A stretch of DNA of 50,553 nt from CAMTUW01 sp947085035 (GCA_947085035.1 CAMTUW010000012.1:1-50553); one strand, 5' to 3'; shown: positions 1 to 8,261, numbered from the stretch's first letter. Translations and numbers: made by a program. The notes: generated by a model not told the origin, from the sequence alone.

Positions 1-32
1 GACCGCCTATTGACCTTCAAGGAGGCGGCCGC

Positions 33-929
33 ATGAGGGGCAAGCACATCGAACTCTTCCTCGTCGAGGGCGTTCCGGGCGGGATCACAACGGCGGAGAT
101 CGCTGGCTGGACGGGACACGTCCTGTCCGGACCGCGCTCGGACCTGGGCGACGTGCTCAAGCGTCCCGAGCCTAAGCGGAACGGCGCCTACCTGCTCCTC
201 GGCGACGATGAGGCGGCCGTGGGAGGCGTCCGCTGCTACATCGGGCGCACTGAGAACTTCATCAACCGGTTCCGCGATCACTCGGCCAAGAAGGAGTTCT
301 GGGATCGCGTCATCATCATCACCTCGAAGGACGATTCGTTCACGGAGGGCCACTGGGGCTACCTGGAGTGGCGGCTCGTGGAACTGGCGAGACAGGCCGA
401 CCGCGTCACGCTTGAGAACGGCAACGACCCTCAGGGCAGGAAGCTCTCAGAGGCGCAGATCTCCGACATGGAGGCGTTCCTGGAGCAGCTGCGGATCGTC
501 CTGCCGGTCCTCGGGGTGAATGTGATTCGCGGCCGCGCCACGACCGCTTCAGCACAGCGCGCAACGGAGGAGTCCCCGGTGTTCACGCTCAAGAACGCCA
601 AGTACAAGGTCGACGCACGGGCGCAGCAGATCGGCGACGAGTTCACCATGCTCAAGGGCTCGCGGGTCGTCGCCACATGGGCGGGAACCGGCAAGGCGGA
701 GAGCACGAAGCGTTCCTACGCCTCACACCGTGCCCGGCACCAGCGCCTCGTCGCGGACGGCTCCATCGACGTGCGGGGTGATGTCGGCATCCTCACGCGC
801 GACGTCCCCTTCGGCTCGCCCTCCACCGCTGCTGCGGTGGCTCTTGGACGCTCCAGCAACGGGCGCCTCGAGTGGAAGTGCGAGGATGGCGGCACGTACG
901 GGGACTGGGAGAATCGCGGGGTCGAGTAG
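33..929 (+). CDS. GIY-YIG nuclease-fold protein with C-terminal DUF4357
   Basis: 298 aa. The N-terminal half carries a GIY-YIG-like signature: GAY near residue 51, then CYIGRTEN near residues 68-75. A conserved Arg follows in NRFRDH and the probable catalytic Glu lies in YLEWRL. The last ~60 residues match DUF4357 (SPSTAAAVALGR, then WKCEDGG), a domain often attached to GIY-YIG proteins and common at type I restriction loci. AAGGAGG at 19-25 lies 7 bases before the ATG and fixes the start. A possible upstream frame ends with TGA at 11-13, so this gene probably follows another member of the restriction operon (perhaps hsdS or hsdM) outside the window. The nuclease fold is clear, but whether it cleaves DNA or has an accessory role in the restriction system is inference. 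Confidence 0.75.
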   Translation: MRGKHIELFLVEGVPGGITTAEIAGWTGHVLSGPRSDLGDVLKRPEPKRNGAYLLLGDDEAAVGGVRCYIGRTENFINRFRDHSAKKEFWDRVIIITSKDDSFTEGHWGYLEWRLVELARQADRVTLENGNDPQGRKLSEAQISDMEAFLEQLRIVLPVLGVNVIRGRATTASAQRATEESPVFTLKNAKYKVDARAQQIGDEFTMLKGSRVVATWAGTGKAESTKRSYASHRARHQRLVADGSIDVRGDVGILTRDVPFGSPSTAAAVALGRSSNGRLEWKCEDGGTYGDWENRGVE

Positions 930-1009
930 GAGCGCGTGACCGAATTTGTCATTGTTGACTTCACCAGCGCTAGCGAGACATATTCCGCAGCCTCGATCGG
1001 CTCGCCCTA

Positions 1010-1063
1010 TTTTCAGTCGTGTGTTATTTTCATTGCGTAGTGAAAATGGCGATGGAGTGAAAA
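1010..1063 (+). promoter_or_regulatory. Four-box symmetric operator of the AbiE-like pair
   Basis: Four identical hexamers are seen: TTTTCA at 1010-1015 and 1027-1032, and the inverse TGAAAA at 1041-1046 and 1058-1063. Both same-sense pairs are 17 bases apart, and the array is exactly symmetric about 1036/1037. The last box runs into the ATG at 1063. AbiEi-family antitoxins are known to repress their own promoter by binding inverted repeats, so an autoregulatory operator is the natural reading. No good -35/-10 pair was assigned. Confidence 0.6.
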
Positions 1064-2082
1064 TGACCGCCGAAGCGTACGCCCTAGAGCTGGCACGCCG
1101 CCTCACTCAGGCTGAAGCCGGTCGTTTCCGCGCCCAAGGCGAGACGGTCGTCCTCGACGGCGCCGCTGACAACAAGGGCCGTCTGCAGATCATAGATGCC
1201 GGTTCGGGTCGGACCGAACAAGTGATCCAGGCCTTGCGACGCGCGCAGGCGTCGCCTTTCGTACCCGTGATCGCAGGCCGCCGTTTCAGCCAGCACGCGC
1301 TCACGGAGTTGAACGCCGCAGACGCGAACTACATGGACGACCGTCACCTGCGGATACGGCTGCTCACCCCCAGCATGCTCATCCGGTTACAGGATGAGGC
1401 CGCACCGCCCCAAGAGCGCCCATCCAAGACAGTTCGCCTGAGCGGTGCCGCAGGAGGCGTTGCGCTCGCGTTGCTGTCGGATCCCATGCGCGACTGGAAG
1501 GTCGCCGATCTGGCAGCCGAGGGATACGTGTCGCTCGGGGCAGCACAGAACACTGTCGTCGCACTCGAGTCCGAAGGCTTGTTGGAGCGCTTCGGGCGCG
1601 GGCCGTCCACACGTCGGCGCGTGATCGACGCAAGCGCGCTGCTGGATCGGTACGCCCGAGACGCAGCGGCCGATCGGAAGGTGATTGCGCGGGGGTTCCT
1701 TCTCAACAACGGTGCTGAAGAGACGATGCGCGCCGTGTCGCAGCACCTAGTGAGCGAGGGGCAGCGCGTTCAGACATGGTTCACCGGCGTCGCTGCTGCG
1801 CAGATGATCGCGCCTCATGTGACCGCTGTTCGCAGGTTCGAGGCGTGGATCACGGCCCCTCACAGCACCGACGTCATCTTGGATGCGATGAGCGCGATGC
1901 CCGCCGACGAGGGTGCGAACCTCGTGGTGATGCATGGTCGCAAGTGCGTCACTGTTGGATCGGAGTACCGCGACGGCATTCACCGGGTGTCCGTCTTCAG
2001 AATGTACGCTGATGCTCTTGCGGACCCCGCTCGGGGCGAGGAGCAGGCGGAGTATCTTCGCGAGACCGTCATCGGCTTCTAG
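1063..2082 (+). CDS. AbiEi-like antitoxin / transcriptional regulator (type IV toxin-antitoxin)
   Basis: 339 aa from ATG 1063, with GGAG at 1054-1057. The frame is open upstream to 946, but that extension would cover the operator boxes. A central winged-helix-like segment (residues ~130-180: LLSDPMRDWKVADLAAEGY, then AQNTVVALESEGLLERFG) resembles the DNA-binding part of AbiEi proteins. The C-terminal half (AWITAPHSTDVILDAMSAM, then NLVVMHG) matches the long AbiEi-type relatives found beside nucleotidyltransferase toxins. It is followed 11 bases later by an AbiEii-like gene, the expected order. Likely roles are neutralising the toxin without protein-protein contact and repressing the locus through the adjacent repeats. 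Family assignment is moderately sure; function is inferred from the family. Confidence 0.65.
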   Translation: MTAEAYALELARRLTQAEAGRFRAQGETVVLDGAADNKGRLQIIDAGSGRTEQVIQALRRAQASPFVPVIAGRRFSQHALTELNAADANYMDDRHLRIRLLTPSMLIRLQDEAAPPQERPSKTVRLSGAAGGVALALLSDPMRDWKVADLAAEGYVSLGAAQNTVVALESEGLLERFGRGPSTRRRVIDASALLDRYARDAAADRKVIARGFLLNNGAEETMRAVSQHLVSEGQRVQTWFTGVAAAQMIAPHVTAVRRFEAWITAPHSTDVILDAMSAMPADEGANLVVMHGRKCVTVGSEYRDGIHRVSVFRMYADALADPARGEEQAEYLRETVIGF

Positions 2083-2093
2083 GGGGAAATCAG

Positions 2094-2969
2094 GTGGTTG
2101 AGAAGTACAACAACGCGGCGACCGAACGGTGCGAGCGAGCTCTCGGCACGCTCATGCGCGGGATCGGTCAGCCATGGCGGCACAAGGTCTGTCTCGTCGG
2201 CGGACTCGTTCCGCGCTACCTCGTGCAGGGAAACGGCTACGAGCAACCGGCGCACGTCGGATCCACGGATGTGGACGTAGCCCTGCGCCTGGCGGTGGAG
2301 ACGGATGACGAGGGTGCGTACGCAACCCTTGAGAACAACCTGAAGCGAAATGGGTTCGTACGGGTCGACGGAAGCTCGTGGCGCTGGGCTGCAAACGTCG
2401 ATGGAGAGATCGTCGTGCTGGAACTCCTCGGTGATGCAGAGGACGCCGCCCCGGGAACGGTATTCCGCCCCAAGGTCGTGCCGCCCGCAGGCGCGGGTGG
2501 TGTCGGGCTGCTCTGTGTAAGGGGCGTCGAGCTGGCCTTCCGGGATGCGCTCACGATCACCCGTGACGTGCTGCTATTCGATGGCGCGCGTTCGCAGGTC
2601 GATTTCCAGGTCGCCAATCTAGCGCCGTTCGTGGCGCTGAAGGCGGACGCCTATCTGGACAGGCGAAAGCCGAAGGACGCGTACGATCTCGTCTACGTGC
2701 TCAGGTGGTGGCAGGGTGGGCCAGAGGCAGCCGCGGTCGCAATCGCGTCGAGCCCGGTCGCGAGCGAACCCTTCGTCACCACCGCGATCCCTCGAGTGCT
2801 TGGCGACTTCGCGGAAGCGGACCGGGCCGGGGCCGCCGACTACGCCAGCCTCGGGGCGTCGGGTGGCGCCGCAGCTGAAACGGCCCGGGCACGCAACGAG
2901 GCAGTGCTCGTCTTCCGGCAGTTCGCAGAGGCCTTGCGCACGCACGGCTTCGAGGAGGGCACGGCATGA
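2094..2969 (+). CDS. AbiEii-like nucleotidyltransferase toxin
   Basis: 291 aa from GTG 2094, with AGGGGGA at 2081-2087 as ribosome site. The nucleotidyltransferase signature is visible: LVGGLVPRYL (residues ~34-43) followed by STDVDVAL (~57-64), giving the G-G and metal-binding D-x-D pattern. A conserved basic/acidic block, ALKADAYLDRRKPKDAYDL, near residue 185 is typical of the AbiEii/AbiGii fold. Family members transfer nucleotides, in characterised cases to tRNA, and arrest growth. The stop overlaps the hsdR start (ATGA at 2966-2969), so translation of toxin and restriction subunit is probably coupled. Members of this family outside toxin-antitoxin pairs exist, but the AbiEi-like neighbour supports the call. 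Confidence 0.7.
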   Translation: MVEKYNNAATERCERALGTLMRGIGQPWRHKVCLVGGLVPRYLVQGNGYEQPAHVGSTDVDVALRLAVETDDEGAYATLENNLKRNGFVRVDGSSWRWAANVDGEIVVLELLGDAEDAAPGTVFRPKVVPPAGAGGVGLLCVRGVELAFRDALTITRDVLLFDGARSQVDFQVANLAPFVALKADAYLDRRKPKDAYDLVYVLRWWQGGPEAAAVAIASSPVASEPFVTTAIPRVLGDFAEADRAGAADYASLGASGGAAAETARARNEAVLVFRQFAEALRTHGFEEGTA

Positions 2970-5900
2970 CGGAGGCACGCGAAGGCGCCCGTTACGACCC
3001 GATCGCCGTGAGCGCGGAGAGCACGGTCGTCTCCGAGTACTTCCCGGACGCCGCGGAGGAGACGGCGTATCAGTCCGAAGCCGCCTTGGAGCAGGCGTTC
3101 ATGAAGCTCCTGCAGTCTCAGGCCTACGAGCATCTGCCGCTCACGAGCGAGGCCCAGCTCATCGCGAACCTCCGCACGCAGCTCGAGGCCCTCAACGGGA
3201 TCACGTTCAGCGACGCCGAGTGGGAGCGCTTCTTCTCGGAGAGGATCGCGGGCGCGAATGAAGGCACCATCGAGAAGACGGTGCGCATCCAGGAAGACCA
3301 CGTCCAGATCCTGAAGCGCGACGACGGCACGACCAAGAACGTCGCACTCATCGACAAGACCAACATCCACAACAACCGGCTGCAAGTCATCAACCAGTAC
3401 GAGGTGGCCCAGGGCGAGGGTGGTGCGGTCCGATCGAACCGCTACGACGTGACGGTGCTGGTCAACGGCCTGCCGATGGTGCACATCGAGCTCAAGCGAC
3501 GTGGCGTGGACATCCGCGAGGCGTTCAACCAGATCGACCGCTACCAGCGAGACAGCTTCTGGGCCGGTTCCGGTCTCTTCGACTACGTGCAGCTCTTCGT
3601 GATCAGCAACGGAACGCTCACGAAGTACTACTCGAACACAACCCGCCGTCAACACATCAGCGAGGCGGCCGGGTCGAAGCGTATCCGCAAGACTTCCAAC
3701 ACCTTCGAGTTCACCTCGTGGTGGGCGGACGCGACGAATCGGCCGATCCAAGACCTGTCCGCATTCGCGAAGACGTTCTTCGCCAGGCACACGGTACTGA
3801 ACCTCCTCACCAAGTACTGCGTACTCACCGCCGACCGGATGCTGCTCGTGATGCGGCCCTACCAGATCGTGGCCACCGAGCGGATCCTGCAGAGGATCGA
3901 GATCTCGACGAACTACAGGCGACTCGGATCCGTGGCCGGCGGCGGGTATGTGTGGCACACCACCGGATCGGGCAAGACGCTCACGAGCTTCAAGACCGCG
4001 CAGCTCGCGAGCAGGTTGCCGAGCGTCGACAAAGTGCTCTTTGTTGTCGACCGCAAGGACCTCGACTACCAGACCATGCGCGAGTACGACCGGTTCGAGA
4101 GGGGCGCCGCGAACTCGAACACCTCGACCGCCGTGCTCAAGCGCCAGCTCGAGGACCCATCCGCGCGGATCATCATCACGACGATTCAGAAGCTCTCGAC
4201 CTTCATCACCGCGAACAAGGGCCACAGCATCTACGACGGCCACGTCGTCATCATCTTCGACGAGTGCCATCGCTCCCAGTTCGGCGAGATGCACGCTGCC
4301 ATCACCAAGGCGTTCAGGCGCTACAACCTCTTCGGCTTCACCGGCACGCCCATCTTCGCCGAGAACGCGGGTGCCGGCGGCAATCCGCAGCTCAAGACCA
4401 CCGAGCAGGCGTTCGGCGAGAAGCTGCACACATACACGATCGTCGATGCGATCACCGACAAGAACGTGCTGCCGTTCCGCATCGACTACGTCAACACCAT
4501 CAAGCTGCCGGAGCACATCACCGATGCGCAGGTCGCGGCGATCGACACGGAGAAGGCGCTCCTCGCCCCGGAGCGCATCAAGAAGATCGTCGCCTATACC
4601 CTGCAGCACTTCGACCAGAAGACCAAGCGAGCCGAACACTACCCGCTCGCGGGCAAGCGAGTGCGCGGTTTCAACGCGCTGTTCGCCACGGCATCGATTG
4701 AGGCGGCCAAGCGCTACTACCTCGAGTTCGCCGACCAGCAGAAGGACGAAGTGCCTGACCGCACGCTCAAGGTCGGCATCATCTACTCGTACGCAGCGAA
4801 CGAAGCGGTCGACGACTACCTCGACGAGGAGGGCTTCGAGACTGACGCTCTGGACCAGTCCTCACGCGACTTCCTCGAAGAGGCGATCCGCGACTACAAC
4901 GCGATGTTCGGCACGAGCTTCGACACCTCGGTCGACAAGTTCCAGAACTACTACAAGGACCTCTCGCTGCGCCTGAAGAACCGAGAGATCGACCTGGTCA
5001 TCGTCGTGAACATGTTCCTCACCGGCTTCGACGCGACCACGCTCAACACACTGTTCGTCGACAAGAACCTGCGCGCCCACGGCCTCATCCAGGCGTATTC
5101 GCGAACGAACCGCATCCTCAATTCGGTGAAGACCTACGGCAACATCGTCTCCTTCCGCGACCTGGAGCAAGAGACCAACGACGCGATTGCGCTCTTCGGC
5201 AACAAGGACGCATGCGGGATCGTGCTGCTCAAGCCGTACGCCGAGTACTACGCCGAGTACGCGGAGGAGGTCGTACGCCTGCTCGAGCGCTTCCCGCTTG
5301 GGGCGCCGATCGTGGGCGAGGCGGCGCAGAAGGAGTTCATCGGACTGTTCGGCGCGATCCTGCGGCTGCAGAACATCCTGACGTCGTTCGACGATTTCGC
5401 CGGAAGCGAGATCCTCACCGAGCGACAGAACCAGAACTACCGCAGCGTGTACCTCGACCTGTACGCGGAGTTCCGCGGCAGGGCCGCGACCGAGAAGGAG
5501 CCGATCAACGATGACATCGTCTTCGAGATCGAGCTCATCAAGCAGGTCGAGATCAACGTCGACTACATCCTCATGCTCGTAGAGAAGTGGCGAGCGGCGC
5601 TCGGCGACGGTACCGACACGGAGATCCGCGCCTCGATCAGCCGCGCCATCGACGCGAGCCCGACGTTGCGCAACAAGAAGGACCTCATCGAGGCGTTCGT
5701 CGATTCCGTGTCAGCGAGCGGCGAGATCGATGAGGAATGGCAGGCGTTCATCCGTGCCCGGCGCGAGACAGAGCTTACTGCGATCATCGCCTCCGAGGGA
5801 CTCCACCCCGAAGAGACGCGCGCGTTCGTGGAGACCGCCTTCCGCGACGGAGCGATTCAAACGACGGGTACTGCAATCACCAAGGTGCTGCCGCCCGTGT

Positions 5901-6001
5901 CGCGCTTCTCGCCTGACGGCGGGCATGGAGAGAAGAAGCAGCGCGTGCTGGCGAAGCTCGGGGAGTTCTTCGAGCGATTCTTCGGGCTGGGCGCGGGCTG
6001 A
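2966..6001 (+). CDS. hsdR: Type I restriction enzyme endonuclease/translocase subunit HsdR
   Basis: 1011 aa, full family length. The N-terminal nuclease domain shows D...ELK (YDVTVLVNG, then HIELKRR near residue 174) and the QxxxY-type FNQIDRY. The superfamily 2 motor follows: Walker A TTGSGKT (residues 332-338), DECH (432-435) and FGFTGTP. The C-terminal helical part ends in the usual PPVSRFSP and FFERFF segments. HsdR assembles with HsdM and HsdS, translocates unmodified DNA using ATP, and cuts at a distance. No hsdM or hsdS lies in the window; they are expected upstream of base 1. The start ATG overlaps the preceding toxin stop. The gene looks intact. Confidence 0.95.
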   Translation: MTEAREGARYDPIAVSAESTVVSEYFPDAAEETAYQSEAALEQAFMKLLQSQAYEHLPLTSEAQLIANLRTQLEALNGITFSDAEWERFFSERIAGANEGTIEKTVRIQEDHVQILKRDDGTTKNVALIDKTNIHNNRLQVINQYEVAQGEGGAVRSNRYDVTVLVNGLPMVHIELKRRGVDIREAFNQIDRYQRDSFWAGSGLFDYVQLFVISNGTLTKYYSNTTRRQHISEAAGSKRIRKTSNTFEFTSWWADATNRPIQDLSAFAKTFFARHTVLNLLTKYCVLTADRMLLVMRPYQIVATERILQRIEISTNYRRLGSVAGGGYVWHTTGSGKTLTSFKTAQLASRLPSVDKVLFVVDRKDLDYQTMREYDRFERGAANSNTSTAVLKRQLEDPSARIIITTIQKLSTFITANKGHSIYDGHVVIIFDECHRSQFGEMHAAITKAFRRYNLFGFTGTPIFAENAGAGGNPQLKTTEQAFGEKLHTYTIVDAITDKNVLPFRIDYVNTIKLPEHITDAQVAAIDTEKALLAPERIKKIVAYTLQHFDQKTKRAEHYPLAGKRVRGFNALFATASIEAAKRYYLEFADQQKDEVPDRTLKVGIIYSYAANEAVDDYLDEEGFETDALDQSSRDFLEEAIRDYNAMFGTSFDTSVDKFQNYYKDLSLRLKNREIDLVIVVNMFLTGFDATTLNTLFVDKNLRAHGLIQAYSRTNRILNSVKTYGNIVSFRDLEQETNDAIALFGNKDACGIVLLKPYAEYYAEYAEEVVRLLERFPLGAPIVGEAAQKEFIGLFGAILRLQNILTSFDDFAGSEILTERQNQNYRSVYLDLYAEFRGRAATEKEPINDDIVFEIELIKQVEINVDYILMLVEKWRAALGDGTDTEIRASISRAIDASPTLRNKKDLIEAFVDSVSASGEIDEEWQAFIRARRETELTAIIASEGLHPEETRAFVETAFRDGAIQTTGTAITKVLPPVSRFSPDGGHGEKKQRVLAKLGEFFERFFGLGAG

Positions 6002-6005
6002 GTCG

Positions 6006-6561
6006 CTTCCGGCAAGCTCGCGCGCGGTGGCCACCACGGCGGTGTGTGCTCCTTTCTTCGCCGATATCCTGCGAAAGGTGGAGTCGAGCCTCACCTGTGC
6101 CGCCCACGAGTAGGCCGCCACCTCGGGACTCTGTCCCTCGAGTCTCTCACGCAGCTTGCCGCGCACCGCAGGCACGTGTCGGTAGGCCCAGGCGGACTCG
6201 ACGAGCACCCTGCGCACGTGACGGTTCCCGGTCTTGGTGATCGAGCCCTGGTGCCTGCTCGCCCCGCTCGAGTGTTCGCTCGGAACGAGTCCGGTGAAGG
6301 CCATGTAGCTCTTCGCATCGGGGAAGCGGGCGAAGTCACACGTCTCGGCAAGAATCGTCATGGCCGAAAGCGTGCCCAGACCTCGAAGCGCTGGCTCCAC
6401 CGGTCAGGTCCTGCCGGGTAGCGCTTGCCGTAGCGCAGAAGGAAGCTTCGGATGCGCTGACGTGCGATCCGTCTGTCGCTCTTGACCTCCTCGCGCACGC
6501 GGATGAGGTCGCGTACGTCGATGCGTGTCATACCCGGTCGGTCCCGCCTCGTAAGCGACAC
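6006..6561 (-). pseudogene. Decayed IS110-family transposase fragment
   Basis: Two minus-strand frames give recognisable IS110/IS116/IS902 segments. The upstream piece (6561 to about 6400) contains VRDLIRVREEVKSDR and RQRIRSFLLRYGKRYP. The downstream piece (about 6390 to 6006) contains LRGLGTLSAMTILAE, FTGLVPSEHSSG, ITKTGNRHVRRVLVESAWAY and ends at ATARELAGS. The N-terminal DEDD catalytic domain is absent. Roughly 60 residues between the two pieces are missing and the frame shifts there, so the gene cannot be functional. The homology begins within about ten bases of the hsdR stop, so the relic abuts the restriction gene. No terminal repeats were identified. Confidence 0.8.
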
Positions 6562-6598
6562 GAAGTTGACTAGAAGTACAACCGGGACCCCTCTCTGG

Positions 6599-6633
6599 TT
6601 GACTGAGTATCCGTAAGGGTATAGTTTCTATAC
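6599..6633 (+). promoter_or_regulatory. brnTA promoter and palindromic operator
   Basis: TTGACT (6599-6604) and TATAGT (6620-6625), 15 bases apart, form a plausible though short-spaced promoter. The perfect inverted repeat GTATAG-TTT-CTATAC (6619-6633) covers the -10 box. BrnA antitoxins bind DNA and repress their own operon, so this palindrome is the likely operator. Confidence 0.5.
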
Positions 6634-6642
6634 TGTCATGGA

Positions 6643-6924
6643 ATTGAGGGGCAGACGCAGCACGCGTTCGAGTTCGATGAGACCAAGAGCCGCGCCAACA
6701 GTGCCAAGCACGGGATCGATTTCGTCGTGGCGCAGGGCCTGTGGCTCGACGGCGACCTGCTGCGTCTCCCTGTCCGTTCCGACGCGGAGTCGCGATTCCT
6801 GTTCATCGGCAGGATCGGCGACGTGCACTGGTCTGCGATCGCGACCTATCGCGGCGAGACCATTCGTCTTATCTCCGTCAGGAGATCCCGGCCCCGGGAG
6901 GTGCAGGCGTATGAAGGCGAGTGA
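6643..6924 (+). CDS. brnT: BrnT-family ribonuclease toxin (start codon damaged or non-canonical)
   Basis: The frame reads GIEGQTQ, FEFDETKSRANSAKHGIDF, RFLFIGRIG, IRLISVRRSRPREVQAYE, which matches BrnT throughout (about 90 aa, RelE-like fold, RNA cleavage). No ATG, GTG or TTG occurs in this frame upstream of GTG 6727, and starting there would remove the conserved first third. The nearest ATG (6638) is one base out of phase. A one-base loss just after that ATG, or initiation at ATT 6643 (used for these coordinates), would explain it. The toxin may therefore be poorly expressed or inactivated. The 3' end overlaps brnA by 14 bases. Confidence 0.65.
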   Translation: MEGQTQHAFEFDETKSRANSAKHGIDFVVAQGLWLDGDLLRLPVRSDAESRFLFIGRIGDVHWSAIATYRGETIRLISVRRSRPREVQAYEGE

Positions 6925-7138
6925 CCTGGACAAGAGGTTCGACGAAGGCGTCGAGGACGTCATCGACGAGTTCGATTTGTCGAGAGCGACCCGGCCCAAC
7001 CGGGAGCAGAAGCGCGTGAACGTCGACTTCCCAGTATGGATGGTCGAGTCGCTCGACCGTGAGGCGAGCCGACTCGGCGTGACCCGGCAGTCCATCATCA
7101 AGGTATGGATCGCTGAGCGGCTCAAGCGAGCCAGCTGA
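6911..7138 (+). CDS. brnA: BrnA-family antitoxin
   Basis: 75 aa from ATG 6911, inside the end of brnT. The C-terminal half (RVNVDFPVWMVESLDREA, then GVTRQSIIKVWIAERL) is a ribbon-helix-helix/CopG-type DNA-binding domain. The acidic N-terminal part (DEGVEDVIDEF) is the usual toxin-binding region of BrnA. It would neutralise BrnT and repress the operon through the palindrome at 6619-6633. The toxin-first gene order is the standard brnTA arrangement. Confidence 0.8.
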   Translation: MKASDLDKRFDEGVEDVIDEFDLSRATRPNREQKRVNVDFPVWMVESLDREASRLGVTRQSIIKVWIAERLKRAS

Positions 7139-7264
7139 CCGATGGGACTGACTTCTAAATGGCATCGACACCGACAAACCGCGGCAGTGAGGTAGTCTGA
7201 GTCGGGGCGTGATCGGGCCGCGGTTTGCGGGTCATGCCGAACACGTTCGACCGAGCCGGAGGTG

Positions 7265-7798
7265 CTACTTAAGCACTACCCCAAGAGTGCCGTCGGTTCC
7301 GTCGGCGTGGCAGCCCTCGCAGGGCTCCACCGCGATTCCCTCGGCAATCGGCTTGCCTTGCGTGTCCCACTCGCCCCAGTACCAGCCATCGACCGTCTTC
7401 TTCATCGCCGCGATCTGGATGAGTTCGCCACCACGGAAGATATCCTTCGCGATGATGGAATCCAGCGGCCACCGGTCACCGCCGCTCGCAAGACCCTCCT
7501 CGGCGGTCGGGTCGAGCAGAATCTGAACCTCATCTCCATGCGGCCCCTTGGCGGCCACTCGGGACTCGTTGCCAGGTGCGGGTGTCCACTGCGTGTAGTT
7601 CGCCGCCTTGAGCTCATCGAGCAAGTTGACGGGCTCCGGCACGTCAGCAGAGTCACTCGGTCGGCTCGCATCATTCTCTGGTGCAGGGAGGTCAGCGCTC
7701 TGCACCGGCTTATCGGGCGGCGCAGCGCCACATCCGGCCAGAGCGACGGCGCAGGCGAGTGCCACAGAGGCGACGAAAAGAATCAGGTCTGACTTCAT
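7265..7798 (-). CDS. Cytochrome P460-like monohaem lipoprotein
   Basis: 177 aa from ATG 7798, with GGAG just upstream. A lipoprotein signal (hydrophobic residues 5-22, lipobox ALAGC with Cys23) predicts an extracytoplasmic lipid-anchored protein. A low-complexity linker leads to a P460-like domain (YTQWTPAPGNESR, then GPHGDEVQILLDPTAEEGL, IIAKDIFRGGELIQIAAMKK, DGWYWGEWD). A single c-type haem site CEGCH lies at residues 160-164. P460-type proteins bind an unusual haem and oxidise hydroxylamine or act in NO chemistry; related lipoproteins have unknown roles. It stands alone among toxin-antitoxin modules and has no obvious redox partner nearby. Confidence 0.7.
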   Translation of the reverse strand: MKSDLILFVASVALACAVALAGCGAAPPDKPVQSADLPAPENDASRPSDSADVPEPVNLLDELKAANYTQWTPAPGNESRVAAKGPHGDEVQILLDPTAEEGLASGGDRWPLDSIIAKDIFRGGELIQIAAMKKTVDGWYWGEWDTQGKPIAEGIAVEPCEGCHADGTDGTLGVVLK

Positions 7799-7942
7799 GA
7801 TGGACTCCATTGGTCGAGGTTCTTCGGTTCTAGGTACCCTTCGAGACAGGTGAGTCGTCGGTGAGGCTGTGATTGCGCCGGTCGAACACGTTGGACGTAC
7901 AGGGTGCGACCGTCGTCCGCTTGTCGCGCAGACCATCGCACC

Positions 7943-7960
7943 GGTGCTACAATCGGCACC
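7943..7960 (+). promoter_or_regulatory. Promoter element with inverted repeat before the Phd/ParE-like module
   Basis: An extended -10 box TGCTACAAT (7945-7953) sits inside an inverted repeat GGTGC-N8-GCACC (7943-7947 and 7956-7960), about 30 bases before the antitoxin start. This is the usual place for an operator bound by a Phd-type antitoxin. No convincing -35 box was found. Confidence 0.4.
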
Positions 7961-7988
7961 AGATTATCGGTATCGATGGGAGGTCGTC

Positions 7989-8261
7989 GTGAGCCAGGCT
8001 GTGAAGTTCTCGGAAGATGTCGTCCCGCTGGGCGACATGAAGGTCAATCCGGGCAAGGTCGTGCGCCGCGTCGATGAGACTCGCCGGCCCGTGCTGCTCA
8101 CGAGTCACGGCCGCGGCGTCGCGGTGGTCCAGTCGCTCTCGCAGTTCGAGGCGGCTCAGGAGGAGCGCGACTTCATGCGCGCCGTGGTCGTCGGACTCGC
8201 AGACATCGACGCTGGTCGCGTCGTGCCGCTGTCTGATGTGAAGCGCGAATTGGGTCTGTAG
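7989..8261 (+). CDS. Phd/YefM-family antitoxin
   Basis: 90 aa from GTG 7989, chosen because GGGAGG at 7978-7983 sits five bases before it; the open frame extends upstream without a ribosome site. The sequence VVPLGDMKVNPGKVVRRVDE, then RPVLLTSHGRGVAVVQSL, is the conserved Phd/YefM N-terminal DNA-binding core. The C-terminal tail should contact the toxin. The next gene starts immediately after its stop, so the two form a type II toxin-antitoxin operon. Confidence 0.85.
   Translation: MSQAVKFSEDVVPLGDMKVNPGKVVRRVDETRRPVLLTSHGRGVAVVQSLSQFEAAQEERDFMRAVVVGLADIDAGRVVPLSDVKRELGL

Noticed and set aside
2840..4639. Long minus-strand open frame (599 codons) opposite hsdR
   Set aside because: It mirrors the codon pattern of hsdR, is Leu/Arg/Val/Asp-rich without domains and has no ribosome site.
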